Below, one piece after another: positions 22,107-37,100 of a DNA stretch of 64,000 nucleotides. Numbering within the stretch: the stretch's first letter is position 1; each line of letters starts with the position of its first letter. Under the pieces are notes generated by a model. The model had not been told where the DNA came from and did not search any database. It was given only the letters and a program-made list of their open reading frames with translations. The translations under genes were made by a program, and so were the position numbers. This DNA comes from Volvox africanus (lineage: Eukaryota > Chlorophyta > Chlorophyceae > Chlamydomonadales > Volvocaceae): NCBI GenBank assembly GCA_030268105.1, contig BSDZ01000009.1, positions 62,001-126,000 on the forward strand. The letters are read 5' to 3'.

Positions 22107-25100
22107 CTTGTGAGCGCTCTGAGCGTGTTATAGTCTCAAAAAAATCATCATTCGTGTCCTTAGGCAATACAGATAATTATCAATATTACTGTTTCGTGGT
22201 TCTTGTTGGCAATCGTATGCAAGGGGTTTATAGGTGTGGTACGGATTCTCACACATTGGCTCAGCCCTTGTGAGCGCTCTGAGCGTGTTATAGTCTCAAA
22301 AAAATCATCATTCGTGTCCTTAGACAATACAGATAATTATCAATATTATTGTTTCGTGGTTCTTGTTGGCAATCGTATGGAAGGGGTTTATAGGTGTGGT
22401 ACGGATTCCCACACATTGGCCCAGCCCTTGTGAGCGCTCTGAGCGTGTTATAGTCTCAAAAAAGTCATCATTCGTGTCCTTAGGCAATACAGATAATTAT
22501 CAATATTATTGTTTCGTGGTTCTTGTTGGCAATCGTATGCAAGGGGTTTATAGGTGTGGTACGGATTCTCACACATTGGCTCAGCCCTTGTGAGCGCTCT
22601 GAGCGTGTTATAGTCTCAAAAAAATCATCATTCGTGTCCTTAGACAATACAGATAATTATCAATATTATTGTTTCGTGGTTCTTGTTGGCAATCGTATGC
22701 AAGGGGTTTATAGGTGTGGTACGGATTCTCACACATTGGCCCAGCCCTTGTGAGCGCTCTGAGCGTGTTATAGTCTCAAATAAATCATCATTCGTGTCCT
22801 TAGACAATACAGATAATTATCAATATTATTGTTTCGTGGTTCTTGTTGGCAATCGTATGCAAGGGGTTTATAGGTGTGGTACGGATTCCCACACATTGGC
22901 TCAGCCCTTGTGAGCGCTCTGAGCGTGTTATAGTCTCAAAAAAATCATCATTCGTGTCCTTAGACAATACAGATAATTATCAATATTATTGTTTCGTGGT
23001 TCTTGTTGGCAATCGTATGCAAGGGGTTTATAGGTGTGGTACGGATTCCCACACATTGGCCCAGCCCTTGTGAGCGCTCTGAGCGTGTTATAGTCTCAAA
23101 AAAATCATCATTCGTGTCCTTAGACAATACAGATAATTATCAATATTATTGTTTCGTGGTTCTTGTTGGCAATCGTATGCAAGGGGTTTATAGGTGTGGT
23201 ACGGATTCCCACACATTGGCCCAGCCCTTGTGAGCGCTCTGAGCGTGTTATAGTCTCAAAAAAATCATCATTCGTGTCCTTAGACAATACAGATAATTAT
23301 CAATATTATTGTTTCGTGGTTCTTGTTGGCAATCGTATGCAAGGGGTTTATAGGTGTGGTACGGATTCCCACACATTGGCCCAGCCCTTGTGAGCGCTCT
23401 GAGCGTGTAATAGTCTCAAAAAAGTCATCATTCGTGTGCTTAGGCAATACAGATAATTATCAATATTATTGTTTCGTGGTTCTTGTTGGCAATCGTATGC
23501 AAGGGGTTTATAGGTGTGGTACGGATTCTCACACATAGGCCCAGCCCTTCTGAGCGCTCTGAGCGTGTTATAGTCTCAAAAAAATCATCATTCGTGTCCT
23601 TAGGCAATACAGATAATTATCAATATTATTGTTTCGTGGTTCTTGTTGGCAATCGTATGCAAGGGGTTTATAGGTGTGGTACGGATTCCCACACATTGGC
23701 CCAGCCCTTGTGAGCGCTCTGAGCGTGTTATAGTCTCAAAAAAATCATCATTCGTGTCCTTAGGCAATACAGATCATTATCAATATTATTGTTTCGTGGT
23801 TCTTGTTGGCAATCGTATGCAAGGGGTTTATAGGTGTGGTACGGATTCCCACACATTGGCCCAGCCCTTGTGAGCGCTCTGAGCGTGTTATAGTCTCAAA
23901 AAAATCATCATTCGTGTCCTTAGACAATACAGATAATTATCAATATTATTGTTTCGTGGTTCTTGTTGGCAATCGTATGCAAGGGGTTTATAGGTGTGGT
24001 ACGGATTCTCACACATAGGCCCAGCCCTTGTGAGCGCTCTGAGCGTGTTATAGTCTCAAAAAAGTCATCATTCGTGTCCTTAGGCAATACAGATAATTAT
24101 CAATATTACTGTTTCGTGGTTCTTGTTGGCAATCGTATGCAAGGGGTTTATAGGTGTGGTACGGATTCTCACACATTGGCTCAGCCCTTGTGAGCGCTCT
24201 GAGCGTGTTATAGTCTCAAAAAATCATCATTCGTGTCCTTAGACAATACAGATAATTATCAATATTATTGTTTCGTGGTTCTTGTTGGCAATCGTATGCA
24301 AGGGGTTTATAGGTGTGGTACGGATTCTCACACATTGGCCCAGCCCTTGTGAGCGCTCTGAGCGTGTTATAGTCTCAAAAAAATCATCATTCGTGTCCTT
24401 AGGCAATTCAGATCATTATCAATATTACTGTTTCGCGGTTCTTGTTGGCAATCGTATGCAAGGGGTTTATAGGTTTGGTACGGATTCTCACACATTGGCC
24501 CAGCCCTTGTGAGCGCTCTGAGCGTGTTATAGTCTCAAAAAAATCATCATTCGTGTCCTTAGACAATACAGATAATTATCAATATTATTGTTTCGTGGTT
24601 CCAGGTGGCAATCGTATGCAAGGGGTTTATAGGTGTGGTACGGATTCTCACACATTGGCTCAGCCCTTGTGAGCGCTCTGAGCGTGTTATAGTCTCAAAA
24701 AAATCATCATTCGTGTCCTTAGACAATACAGATAATTATCAATATTATTGTTTCGTGGTTCTTGTTGGCAATCGTATGCAAGGGGTTTATAGGTGTGGTA
24801 CGGATTCCCACACATTGGCCCAGCCCTTGTGAGCGCTCTGAGCGTGTTATACTCTCAAAAAAGTCATCATTCGTGTCCTTAGGCAATACAGATAATTATC
24901 AATATTATTGTTTCGTGGTTCTTGTTGGCAATCGTATGCAAGGGGTTTATAGGTGTTGTACGGATTCCCACACATTGGCCCAGCCCTTGTGAGCGCTCTG
25001 AGCGTGTTATAGTCTCAAAAAAATCATCATTCGTGTCCTTAGGCAATACAGATAATTATCAATATTACTGTTTCGTGGTTCTTGTTGGCAATCGTATGCA

Positions 25101-28100
25101 AGGGGTTTATAGGTGTTGTACGGATTCCCACACATTGGCCCAGCCCTTGTGAGCGCTCTGAGCGTGTTATAGTCTCAAAAAAATCATCATTCGTGTCCTT
25201 AGACAATACAGATAATTATCAATATTATTGTTTCGTGGTTCTTGTTGGCAATCGTATGGAAGGGGTTTATAGGTGTGGTACGGATTCTCACACATTGGCC
25301 CAGCCCTTGTGAGCGCTCTGAGCGTGTTATAGTCTCAAAAAAATCATCATTCGTGTCCTTAGACAATACAGATAATTATCAATATTATTGTTTCGTGGTT
25401 CTTGTTGGCAATCGTATGCAAGGGGTTTATAGGTGTGGTACGGATTCCCACACATTGGCTCAGCCCTTGTGAGCGCTCTGAGCGTGTTATAGTCTCAAAA
25501 AAATCATCATTCGTGTCCTTAGACAATACAGATAATTATCAATATTATTGTTTCGTGGTTCTTGTTGGCAATCGTATGCAAGGGGTTTATAGGTGTGGTA
25601 CGGATTCCCACACATTGGCTCAGCCCTTGTGAGCGCTCTGAGCGTGTTATAGTCTCAAAAAAATCATCATTCGTGTCCTTAGACAATACAGATAATTATC
25701 AATATTATTGTTTCGTGGTTCTTGTTGGCAATCGTATGCAAGGGGTTTATAGGTGTGGTACGGATTCCCACACATTGGCCCAGCCCTTGTGAGCGCTCTG
25801 AGCGTGTTATAGTCTCAAAAAAATCATCATTCGTGTCCTTAGACAATACAGATAATTATCAATATTATTGTTTCGTGGTTCTTGTTGGCAATCGTATGCA
25901 AGGGGTTTATAGGTGTGGTACGGATTCCCACACATTGGCCCAGCCCTTGTGAGCGCTCTGAGCGTGTTATAGTCTCAAAAAAGTCATCATTCGTGTGCTT
26001 AGGCAATACAGATAATTATCAATATTATTGTTTCGTGGTTCTTGTTGGCAATCGTATGCAAGGGGTTTATAGGTGTGGTACGGATTCTCACACATAGGCC
26101 CAGCCCTTCTGAGCGCTCTGAGCGTGTTATAGTCTCAAAAAAATCATCATTCGTGTCCTTAGGCAATACAGATAATTATCAATATTATTGTTTCGTGGTT
26201 CTTGTTGGCAATCGTATGCAAGGGGTTTATAGGTGTGGTACGGATTCCCACACATTGGCCCAGCCCTTGTGAGCGCTCTGAGCGTGTTATAGTCTCAAAA
26301 AAATCATCATTCGTGTCCTTAGACAATACAGATAATTATCAATATTATTGTTTCGTGGTTCTTGTTGGCAATCGTATGCAAGGGGTTTATAGGTGTGGTA
26401 CGGATTCTCACACATTGGCTCAGCCCTTGTGAGCGCTCTGAGCGTGTTATAGTCTCAAAAAAGTCATCATTCGTGTCCTTAGGCAATACAGATAATTATC
26501 AATATTACTGTTTCGTGGTTCTTGTTGGCAATCGTATGCAAGGGGTTTATAGGTGTGGTACGGATTCTCACACATTGGCTCAGCCCTTGTGAGCGCTCTG
26601 AGCGTGTTATAGTCTCAAAAAATCATCATTCGTGTCCTTAGACAATACAGATAATTATCAATATTATTGTTTCGTGGTTCTTGTTGGCAATCGTATGCAA
26701 GGGGTTTATAGGTGTGGTACGGATTCTCACACATTGGCCCAGCCCTTGTGAGCGCTCTGAGCGTGTTATAGTCTCAAAAAAATCATCATTCGTGTCCTTA
26801 GGCAATTCAGATCATTATCAATATTACTGTTTCGCGGTTCTTGTTGGCAATCGTATGCAAGGGGTTTATAGGTGTGGTACGGATTCTCACACATTGGCCC
26901 AGCCCTTGTGAGCGCTCTGAGCGTGTTATAGTCTCAAAAAAATCATCATTCGTGTCCTTAGACAATACAGATAATTATCAATATTATTGTTTCGTGGTTC
27001 CAGGTGGCAATCGTATGCAAGGGGTTTATAGGTGTGGTACGGATTCTCACACATTGGCTCAGCCCTTGTGAGCGCTCTGAGCGTGTTATAGTCTCAAAAA
27101 AATCATCATTCGTGTCCTTAGACAATACAGATAATTATCAATATTATTGTTTCGTGGTTCTTGTTGGCAATCGTATGCAAGGGGTTTATAGGTGTGGTAC
27201 GGATTCCCACACATTGGCCCAGCCCTTGTGAGCGCTCTGAGCGTGTTATAGTCTCAAAAAATCATCATTCGTGTCCTTAGACAATACAGATAATTATCAA
27301 TATTATTGTTTCGTGGTTCTTGTTGGCAATCGTATGCAAGGGGTTTATAGGTGTGGTACGGATTCTCACACATTGGCCCAGCCCTTGTGAGCGCTCTGAG
27401 CGTGTTATAGTCTCAAAAAAATCATCATTCGTGTCCTTAGGCAATTCAGATCATTATCAATATTACTGTTTCGCGGTTCTTGTTGGCAATCGTATGCAAG
27501 GGGTTTATAGGTGTGGTACGGATTCTCACACATTGGCCCAGCCCTTGTGAGCGCTCTGAGCGTGTTATAGTCTCAAAAAAATCATCATTCGTGTCCTTAG
27601 ACAATACAGATAATTATCAATATTATTGTTTCGTGGTTCCAGGTGGCAATCGTATGCAAGGGGTTTATAGGTGTGGTACGGATTCTCACACATTGGCTCA
27701 GCCCTTGTGAGCGCTCTGAGCGTGTTATAGTCTCAAAAAAATCATCATTCGTGTCCTTAGACAATACAGATAATTATCAATATTATTGTTTCGTGGTTCT
27801 TGTTGGCAATCGTATGCAAGGGGTTTATAGGTGTGGTACGGATTCCCACACATTGGCCCAGCCCTTGTGAGCGCTCTGAGCGTGTTATACTCTCAAAAAA
27901 GTCATCATTCGTGTCCTTAGGCAATACAGATAATTATCAATATTATTGTTTCGTGGTTCTTGTTGGCAATCGTATGCAAGGGGTTTATAGGTGTTGTACG
28001 GATTCCCACACATTGGCCCAGCCCTTGTGAGCGCTCTGAGCGTGTTATAGTCTCAAAAAAATCATCATTCGTGTCCTTAGGCAATACAGATAATTATCAA

Positions 28101-31100
28101 TATTACTGTTTCGTGGTTCTTGTTGGCAATCGTATGCAAGGGGTTTATAGGTGTGGTACGGATTCTCACACATTGGCCCAGCCCTTGTGAGCGCTCTGAG
28201 CGTGTTATAGTCTCAAAAAAATCATCATTCGTGTCCTTAGGCAATTCAGATCATTATCAATATTACTGTTTCGCGGTTCTTGTTGGCAATCGTATGCAAG
28301 GGGTTTATAGGTGTGGTACGGATTCTCACACATAGGCCCAGCCCTTGTGAGCGCTCTGAGCGTGTTATAGTCTCAAAAAAATCATCATTCGTGTCCTTAG
28401 ACAATACAGATAATTATCAATATTATTGTTTCGTGGTTCTTGTTGGCAATCGTATGCAAGGGGTTTATTGGTGTGGTACGGATTCTCACACATTGGCCCA
28501 GCCCTTGTGAGCGCTCTGAGCGTGTTATAGTCTCAAAAAAATCATCATTCGTGTCCTTAGACAATACAGATAATTATCAATATTATTGTTTCGTGGTTCT
28601 TGTTGGCAATCGTATGCAAGGGGTTTATAGGTGTGGTACGGATTCTCACACATTGGCTCAGCCCTTGTGAGCGCTCTGAGCGTGTTATAGTCTCAAAAAA
28701 ATCATCATTCGTGTCCTTAGACAATACAGATAATCATCAATATTATTGTTTCGTGGTTCTTGTTGGCAATCGTATGCAAGGGGTTTATAGGTGTGGTACG
28801 GATTCCCACACATTTGCCCAGCCCTTGTGAGCGCTCTGAGCGTGTTATACTCTCAAAAAAGTCATCATTCGTGTCCTTAGGCAATACAGATAATTATCAA
28901 TATTATTGTTTCGTGGTTCTTGTTGGCAATCGTATGCAAGGGGTTTATAGGTGTGGTACGGATTCTCACACATAGGCCCAGCCCTTGTGAGCGCTCTGAG
29001 CGTGTTATAGTCTCAAAAAAATCATCATTCGTGTCCTTAGGCAATACAGATAATTATCAATATTACTGTTTCGTGGTTCTTGTTGGCAATCGTATGCAAG
29101 GGGTTTATAGGTGTGGTACGGATTCTCACACATTGGCTCAGCCCTTGTGAGCGCTCTGAGCGTGTTATAGTCTCAAAACAATCATCATTCGTGTCCTTAG
29201 ACAATACAGATAATTATCAATATTATTGTTTCGTGGTTCTTGTTGGCAATCGTATGCAAGGGGTTTATAGGTGTGGTACGGATTCTCACACATTGGCCCA
29301 GCCCTTGTGAGCGCTCTGAGCGTGTTATAGTCTCAAAAAAATCATCATTCGTGTCCTTAGGCAATTCAGATCATTATCAATATTACTGTTTCGCGGTTCT
29401 TGTTGGCAATCGTATGCAAGGGGTTTATAGGTGTGGTACGGATTCTCACACATTGGCCCAGCCCTTGTGAGCGCTCTGAGCGTGTTATAGTCTCAAAAAA
29501 ATCATCATTCGTGTCCTTAGACAATACAGATAATTATCAATATTATTATTTCGTGGTTCTTGTTGGCAATCGTATGCAAGGGGTTTATAGGTGTGGTACG
29601 GATTCTCACACATTTGCTCAGCCCTTGTGAGCGCTCTGAGCGTGTTATAGTCTCAAAAAAATCATCATTCGTGTCCTTAGGCAATACAGATAATTATCAA
29701 TATTACTGTTTCGTGGTTCTTGTTGGCAATCGTATGCAAGGGGTTTATAGGTGTGGTACGGATTCTCACACATTGGCCCAGCCCTTGTGAGCGCTCTGAG
29801 CGTGTTATACTCTCAAAAAAGTCATCATTCGTGTCCTTAGGCAATTCAGATCATTATCAATATTATTGTTTCGTGGTTCTTGTTGGCAATCGTATGCAAG
29901 GGGTTTATAGGTGTGGTACGGATTCCCACACATTGGCCCAGCCCTTGTGAGCGCTCTGAGCGTGTTATAGTCTCAAAAAAATCATCATTCGTGTCCTTAG
30001 GCAATACAGATAATTATCAATATTACTGTTTCGTGGTTCTTGTTGGCAATCGTATGCAAGGGGTTTATAGGTGTGGTACGGATTCTCACACATTGGCTCA
30101 GCCCTTGTGAGCGCTCTGAGCGTGTTATAGTCTCAAAAAAATCATCATTCGTGTCCTTAGACAATACAGATAATTATCAATATTATTGTTTCGTGGTTCT
30201 TGTTGGCAATCGTATGCAAGGGGTTTATAGGTGTGGTACGGATTCTCACACATTGGCTCAGCCCTTGTGAGCGCTCTGAGCGTGTTATAGTCTCAAAAAA
30301 ATCATCATTCGTGTCCTTAGACAATACAGATAATTATCAATATTACTGTTTCGTGGTTCTTGTTGGCAATCGTATGCAAGGGGTTTATAGGTGTGGTACG
30401 GATTCTCACACATTGGCTCAGCCCTTGTGAGCGCTCTGAGCGTGTTATAGTCTCAAAAAAATCATCATTCGTGTCCTTAGGCAATACAGATAATTATCAA
30501 TATTACTGTTTCGTGGTTCTTGTTGGCAATCGTATGCAAGGGGTTTATAGGTGTGGTACGGATTCTCACACATTGGCTCAGCCCTTGTGAGCGCTCTGAG
30601 CGTGTTATAGTCTCAAAAAAATCATCATTCGTGTCCTTAGACAATACAGATAATTATCAATATTATTGTTTCGTGGTTCTTGTTGGCAATCGTATGCAAG
30701 GGGTTTATAGGTGTGGTACGGATTCCCACACATTGGCCCAGCCCTTGTGAGCGCTCTGAGCGTGTTATAGTCTCAAAAAATCATCATTCGTGTCCTTAGA
30801 CAATACAGATAATTATCAATATTATTGTTTCGTGGTTCTTGTTGGCAATCGTATGCAAGGGGTTTATAGGTGTGGTACGGATTCTCACACATTGGCCCAG
30901 CCCTTGTGAGCGCTCTGAGCGTGTTATAGTCTCAAAAAAATCATCATTCGTGTCCTTAGGCAATTCAGATCATTATCAATATTACTGTTTCGCGGTTCTT
31001 GTTGGCAATCGTATGCAAGGGGTTTATAGGTGTGGTACGGATTCTCACACATTGGCCCAGCCCTTGTGAGCGCTCTGAGCGTGTTATAGTCTCAAAAAAA

Positions 31101-34100
31101 TCATCATTCGTGTCCTTAGACAATACAGATAATTATCAATATTATTGTTTCGTGGTTCCAGGTGGCAATCGTATGCAAGGGGTTTATAGGTGTGGTACGG
31201 ATTCTCACACATTGGCTCAGCCCTTGTGAGCGCTCTGAGCGTGTTATAGTCTCAAAAAAATCATCATTCGTGTCCTTAGACAATACAGATAATTATCAAT
31301 ATTATTGTTTCGTGGTTCTTGTTGGCAATCGTATGCAAGGGGTTTATAGGTGTGGTACGGATTCCCACACATTGGCCCAGCCCTTGTGAGCGCTCTGAGC
31401 GTGTTATACTCTCAAAAAAGTCATCATTCGTGTCCTTAGGCAATACAGATAATTATCAATATTATTGTTTCGTGGTTCTTGTTGGCAATCGTATGCAAGG
31501 GGTTTATAGGTGTTGTACGGATTCCCACACATTGGCCCAGCCCTTGTGAGCGCTCTGAGCGTGTTATAGTCTCAAAAAAATCATCATTCGTGTCCTTAGG
31601 CAATACAGATAATTATCAATATTACTGTTTCGTGGTTCTTGTTGGCAATCGTATGCAAGGGGTTTATAGGTGTGGTACGGATTCTCACACATTGGCCCAG
31701 CCCTTGTGAGCGCTCTGAGCGTGTTATAGTCTCAAAAAAATCATCATTCGTGTCCTTAGGCAATTCAGATCATTATCAATATTACTGTTTCGCGGTTCTT
31801 GTTGGCAATCGTATGCAAGGGGTTTATAGGTGTGGTACGGATTCTCACACATAGGCCCAGCCCTTGTGAGCGCTCTGAGCGTGTTATAGTCTCAAAAAAA
31901 TCATCATTCGTGTCCTTAGACAATACAGATAATTATCAATATTATTGTTTCGTGGTTCTTGTTGGCAATCGTATGCAAGGGGTTTATTGGTGTGGTACGG
32001 ATTCTCACACATTGGCCCAGCCCTTGTGAGCGCTCTGAGCGTGTTATAGTCTCAAAAAAATCATCATTCGTGTCCTTAGACAATACAGATAATTATCAAT
32101 ATTATTGTTTCGTGGTTCTTGTTGGCAATCGTATGCAAGGGGTTTATAGGTGTGGTACGGATTCTCACACATTGGCTCAGCCCTTGTGAGCGCTCTGAGC
32201 GTGTTATAGTCTCAAAAAAATCATCATTCGTGTCCTTAGACAATACAGATAATCATCAATATTATTGTTTCGTGGTTCTTGTTGGCAATCGTATGCAAGG
32301 GGTTTATAGGTGTGGTACGGATTCCCACACATTTGCCCAGCCCTTGTGAGCGCTCTGAGCGTGTTATACTCTCAAAAAAGTCATCATTCGTGTCCTTAGG
32401 CAATACAGATAATTATCAATATTATTGTTTCGTGGTTCTTGTTGGCAATCGTATGCAAGGGGTTTATAGGTGTGGTACGGATTCTCACACATAGGCCCAG
32501 CCCTTGTGAGCGCTCTGAGCGTGTTATAGTCTCAAAAAAATCATCATTCGTGTCCTTAGGCAATACAGATAATTATCAATATTACTGTTTCGTGGTTCTT
32601 GTTGGCAATCGTATGCAAGGGGTTTATAGGTGTGGTACGGATTCTCACACATTGGCTCAGCCCTTGTGAGCGCTCTGAGCGTGTTATAGTCTCAAAACAA
32701 TCATCATTCGTGTCCTTAGACAATACAGATAATTATCAATATTATTGTTTCGTGGTTCTTGTTGGCAATCGTATGCAAGGGGTTTATAGGTGTGGTACGG
32801 ATTCTCACACATTGGCCCAGCCCTTGTGAGCGCTCTGAGCGTGTTATAGTCTCAAAAAAATCATCATTCGTGTCCTTAGGCAATTCAGATCATTATCAAT
32901 ATTACTGTTTCGCGGTTCTTGTTGGCAATCGTATGCAAGGGGTTTATAGGTGTGGTACGGATTCTCACACATTGGCCCAGCCCTTGTGAGCGCTCTGAGC
33001 GTGTTATAGTCTCAAAAAAATCATCATTCGTGTCCTTAGACAATACAGATAATTATCAATATTATTATTTCGTGGTTCTTGTTGGCAATCGTATGCAAGG
33101 GGTTTATAGGTGTGGTACGGATTCTCACACATTTGCTCAGCCCTTGTGAGCGCTCTGAGCGTGTTATAGTCTCAAAAAAATCATCATTCGTGTCCTTAGG
33201 CAATACAGATAATTATCAATATTACTGTTTCGTGGTTCTTGTTGGCAATCGTATGCAAGGGGTTTATAGGTGTGGTACGGATTCTCACACATTGGCCCAG
33301 CCCTTGTGAGCGCTCTGAGCGTGTTATACTCTCAAAAAAGTCATCATTCGTGTCCTTAGGCAATTCAGATCATTATCAATATTATTGTTTCGTGGTTCTT
33401 GTTGGCAATCGTATGCAAGGGGTTTATAGGTGTGGTACGGATTCCCACACATTGGCCCAGCCCTTGTGAGCGCTCTGAGCGTGTTATAGTCTCAAAAAAA
33501 TCATCATTCGTGTCCTTAGGCAATACAGATAATTATCAATATTACTGTTTCGTGGTTCTTGTTGGCAATCGTATGCAAGGGGTTTATAGGTGTGGTACGG
33601 ATTCTCACACATTGGCTCAGCCCTTGTGAGCGCTCTGAGCGTGTTATAGTCTCAAAAAAATCATCATTCGTGTCCTTAGACAATACAGATAATTATCAAT
33701 ATTATTGTTTCGTGGTTCTTGTTGGCAATCGTATGCAAGGGGTTTATAGGTGTGGTACGGATTCTCACACATTGGCTCAGCCCTTGTGAGCGCTCTGAGC
33801 GTGTTATAGTCTCAAAAAAATCATCATTCGTGTCCTTAGACAATACAGATAATTATCAATATTACTGTTTCGTGGTTCTTGTTGGCAATCGTATGCAAGG
33901 GGTTTATAGGTGTGGTACGGATTCTCACACATTGGCTCAGCCCTTGTGAGCGCTCTGAGCGTGTTATAGTCTCAAAAAAATCATCATTCGTGTCCTTAGG
34001 CAATACAGATAATTATCAATATTACTGTTTCGTGGTTCTTGTTGGCAATCGTATGCAAGGGGTTTATAGGTGTGGTACGGATTCTCACACATTGGCCCAG

Positions 34101-37100
34101 CCCTTGTGAGCGCTCTGAGCGTGTTATACTCTCAAAAAAGTCATCATTCGTGTCCTTAGGCAATTCAGATCATTATCAATATTATTGTTTCGGGGTTCTT
34201 GTTGGCAATCGTATGCAAGGGGTTTATAGGTGTGGTACGGATTCTCACACATTGGCCCAGCCCTTGTGAGCGCTCTGAGCGTGTTATAGTCTCAAAAAAA
34301 TCATCATTCGTGTCCTTAGGCAATACAGATAATTATCAATATTACTGTTTCGTGGTTCTTGTTGGCAATCGTATGCAAGGGGTTTATAGGTGTGGTACGG
34401 ATTCTCACACATTGGCTCAGCCCTTGTGAGCGCTCTGAGCGTGTTATAGTCTCAAAAAAATCATCATTCGTGTCCTTAGACAATACAGATAATTATCAAT
34501 ATTATTGTTTCGTGGTTCTTGTTGGCAATCGTATGCAAGGGGTTTATAGGTGTGGTACGGATTCTCACACATTGGCCCAGCCCTTGTGAGCGCTCTGAGC
34601 GTGTTATAGTCTCAAAAAAATCATCATTCGTGTCCTTAGGCAATACAGATAATTATCAATATTACTGTTTTGTGGTTCTTGTTGGCAATCGTATGCAAGG
34701 GGTTTATAGGTGTGGTACGGATTCTCACACATTGGCTCAGCCCTTGTGAGCGCTCTGAGCGTGTTATAGTCTCAAAAAAATCATCATTCGTGTCCTTAGA
34801 CAATACAGATAATTATCAATATTATTGTTTCGTGGTTCTTGTTGGCAATCGTATGCAAGGGGTTTATAGGTGTGGTACGGATTCTCACACATTGGCCCAG
34901 CCCTTGTGAGCGCTCTGAGCGTGTTATAGTCTCAAAAAAATCATCATTCGTGTCCTTAGGCAATTCAGATCATTATCAATATTACTGTTTCGCGGTTCTT
35001 GTTGGCAATCGTATGCAAGGGGTTTATAGGTGTGGTACGGATTCTCACACATTGGCCCAGCCCTTGTGAGCGCTCTGAGCGTGTTATAGTCTCAAAAAAA
35101 TCATCATTCGTGTCCTTAGACAATACAGATAATTATCAATATTATTGTTTCGTGGTTCTTGTTGGCAATCGTATGCAAGGGGTTTATTGGTGTGGTACGG
35201 ATTCTCACACATTGGCCCAGCCCTTGTGAGCGCTCTGAGCGTGTTATAGTCTCAAAAAAATCATCATTCGTGTCCTTAGACAATACAGATAATTATCAAT
35301 ATTATTGTTTCGTGGTTCTTGTTGGCAATCGTATGCAAGGGGTTTATAGGTGTGGTACGGATTCTCACACATTGGCTCAGCCCTTGTGAGCGCTCTGAGC
35401 GTGTTATAGTCTCAAAAAAATCATCATTCGTGTCCTTAGACAATACAGATAATCATCAATATTATTGTTTCGTGGTTCTTGTTGGCAATCGTATGCAAGG
35501 GGTTTATAGGTGTGGTACGGATTCCCACACATTTGCCCAGCCCTTGTGAGCGCTCTGAGCGTGTTATACTCTCAAAAAAGTCATCATTCGTGTCCTTAGG
35601 CAATACAGATAATTATCAATATTATTGTTTCGTGGTTCTTGTTGGCAATCGTATGCAAGGGGTTTATAGGTGTGGTACGGATTCTCACACATAGGCCCAG
35701 CCCTTGTGAGCGCTCTGAGCGTGTTATAGTCTCAAAAAAATCATCATTCGTGTCCTTAGGCAATACAGATAATTATCAATATTACTGTTTCGTGGTTCTT
35801 GTTGGCAATCGTATGCAAGGGGTTTATAGGTGTGGTACGGATTCTCACACATTGGCTCAGCCCTTGTGAGCGCTCTGAGCGTGTTATAGTCTCAAAACAA
35901 TCATCATTCGTGTCCTTAGACAATACAGATAATTATCAATATTATTGTTTCGTGGTTCTTGTTGGCAATCGTATGCAAGGGGTTTATAGGTGTGGTACGG
36001 ATTCTCACACATTGGCCCAGCCCTTGTGAGCGCTCTGAGCGTGTTATAGTCTCAAAAAAATCATCATTCGTGTCCTTAGGCAATTCAGATCATTATCAAT
36101 ATTACTGTTTCGCGGTTCTTGTTGGCAATCGTATGCAAGGGGTTTATAGGTGTGGTACGGATTCTCACACATTGGCCCAGCCCTTGTGAGCGCTCTGAGC
36201 GTGTTATAGTCTCAAAAAAATCATCATTCGTGTCCTTAGACAATACAGATAATTATCAATATTATTATTTCGTGGTTCTTGTTGGCAATCGTATGCAAGG
36301 GGTTTATAGGTGTGGTACGGATTCTCACACATTGGCTCAGCCCTTGTGAGCGCTCTGAGCGTGTTATAGTCTCAAAAAAATCATCATTCGTGTCCTTAGG
36401 CAATACAGATAATTATCAATATTACTGTTTCGTGGTTCTTGTTGGCAATCGTATGCAAGGGGTTTATAGGTGTGGTACGGATTCTCACACATTGGCCCAG
36501 CCCTTGTGAGCGCTCTGAGCGTGTTATACTCTCAAAAAAGTCATCATTCGTGTCCTTAGGCAATTCAGATCATTATCAATATTATTGTTTCGTGGTTCTT
36601 GTTGGCAATCGTATGCAAGGGGTTTATAGGTGTGGTACGGATTCCCACACATTGGCCCAGCCCTTGTGAGCGCTCTGAGCGTGTTATAGTCTCAAAAAAA
36701 TCATCATTCGTGTCCTTAGGCAATACAGATAATTATCAATATTACTGTTTCGTGGTTCTTGTTGGCAATCGTATGCAAGGGGTTTATAGGTGTGGTACGG
36801 ATTCCCACACATTGGCCCAGCCCTTGTGAGCGCTCTGAGCGTGTTATAGTCTCAAAAAAATCATCATTCGTGTCCTTAGACAATACAGATAATTATCAAT
36901 ATTATTGTTTCGTGGTTCTTGTTGGCAATCGTATGCAAGGGGTTTATAGGTGTGGTACGGATTCTCACACATTGGCTCAGCCCTTGTGAGCGCTCTGAGC
37001 GTGTTATAGTCTCAAAAAAATCATCATTCGTGTCCTTAGACAATACAGATAATTATCAATATTACTGTTTCGTGGTTCTTGTTGGCAATCGTATGCAAGG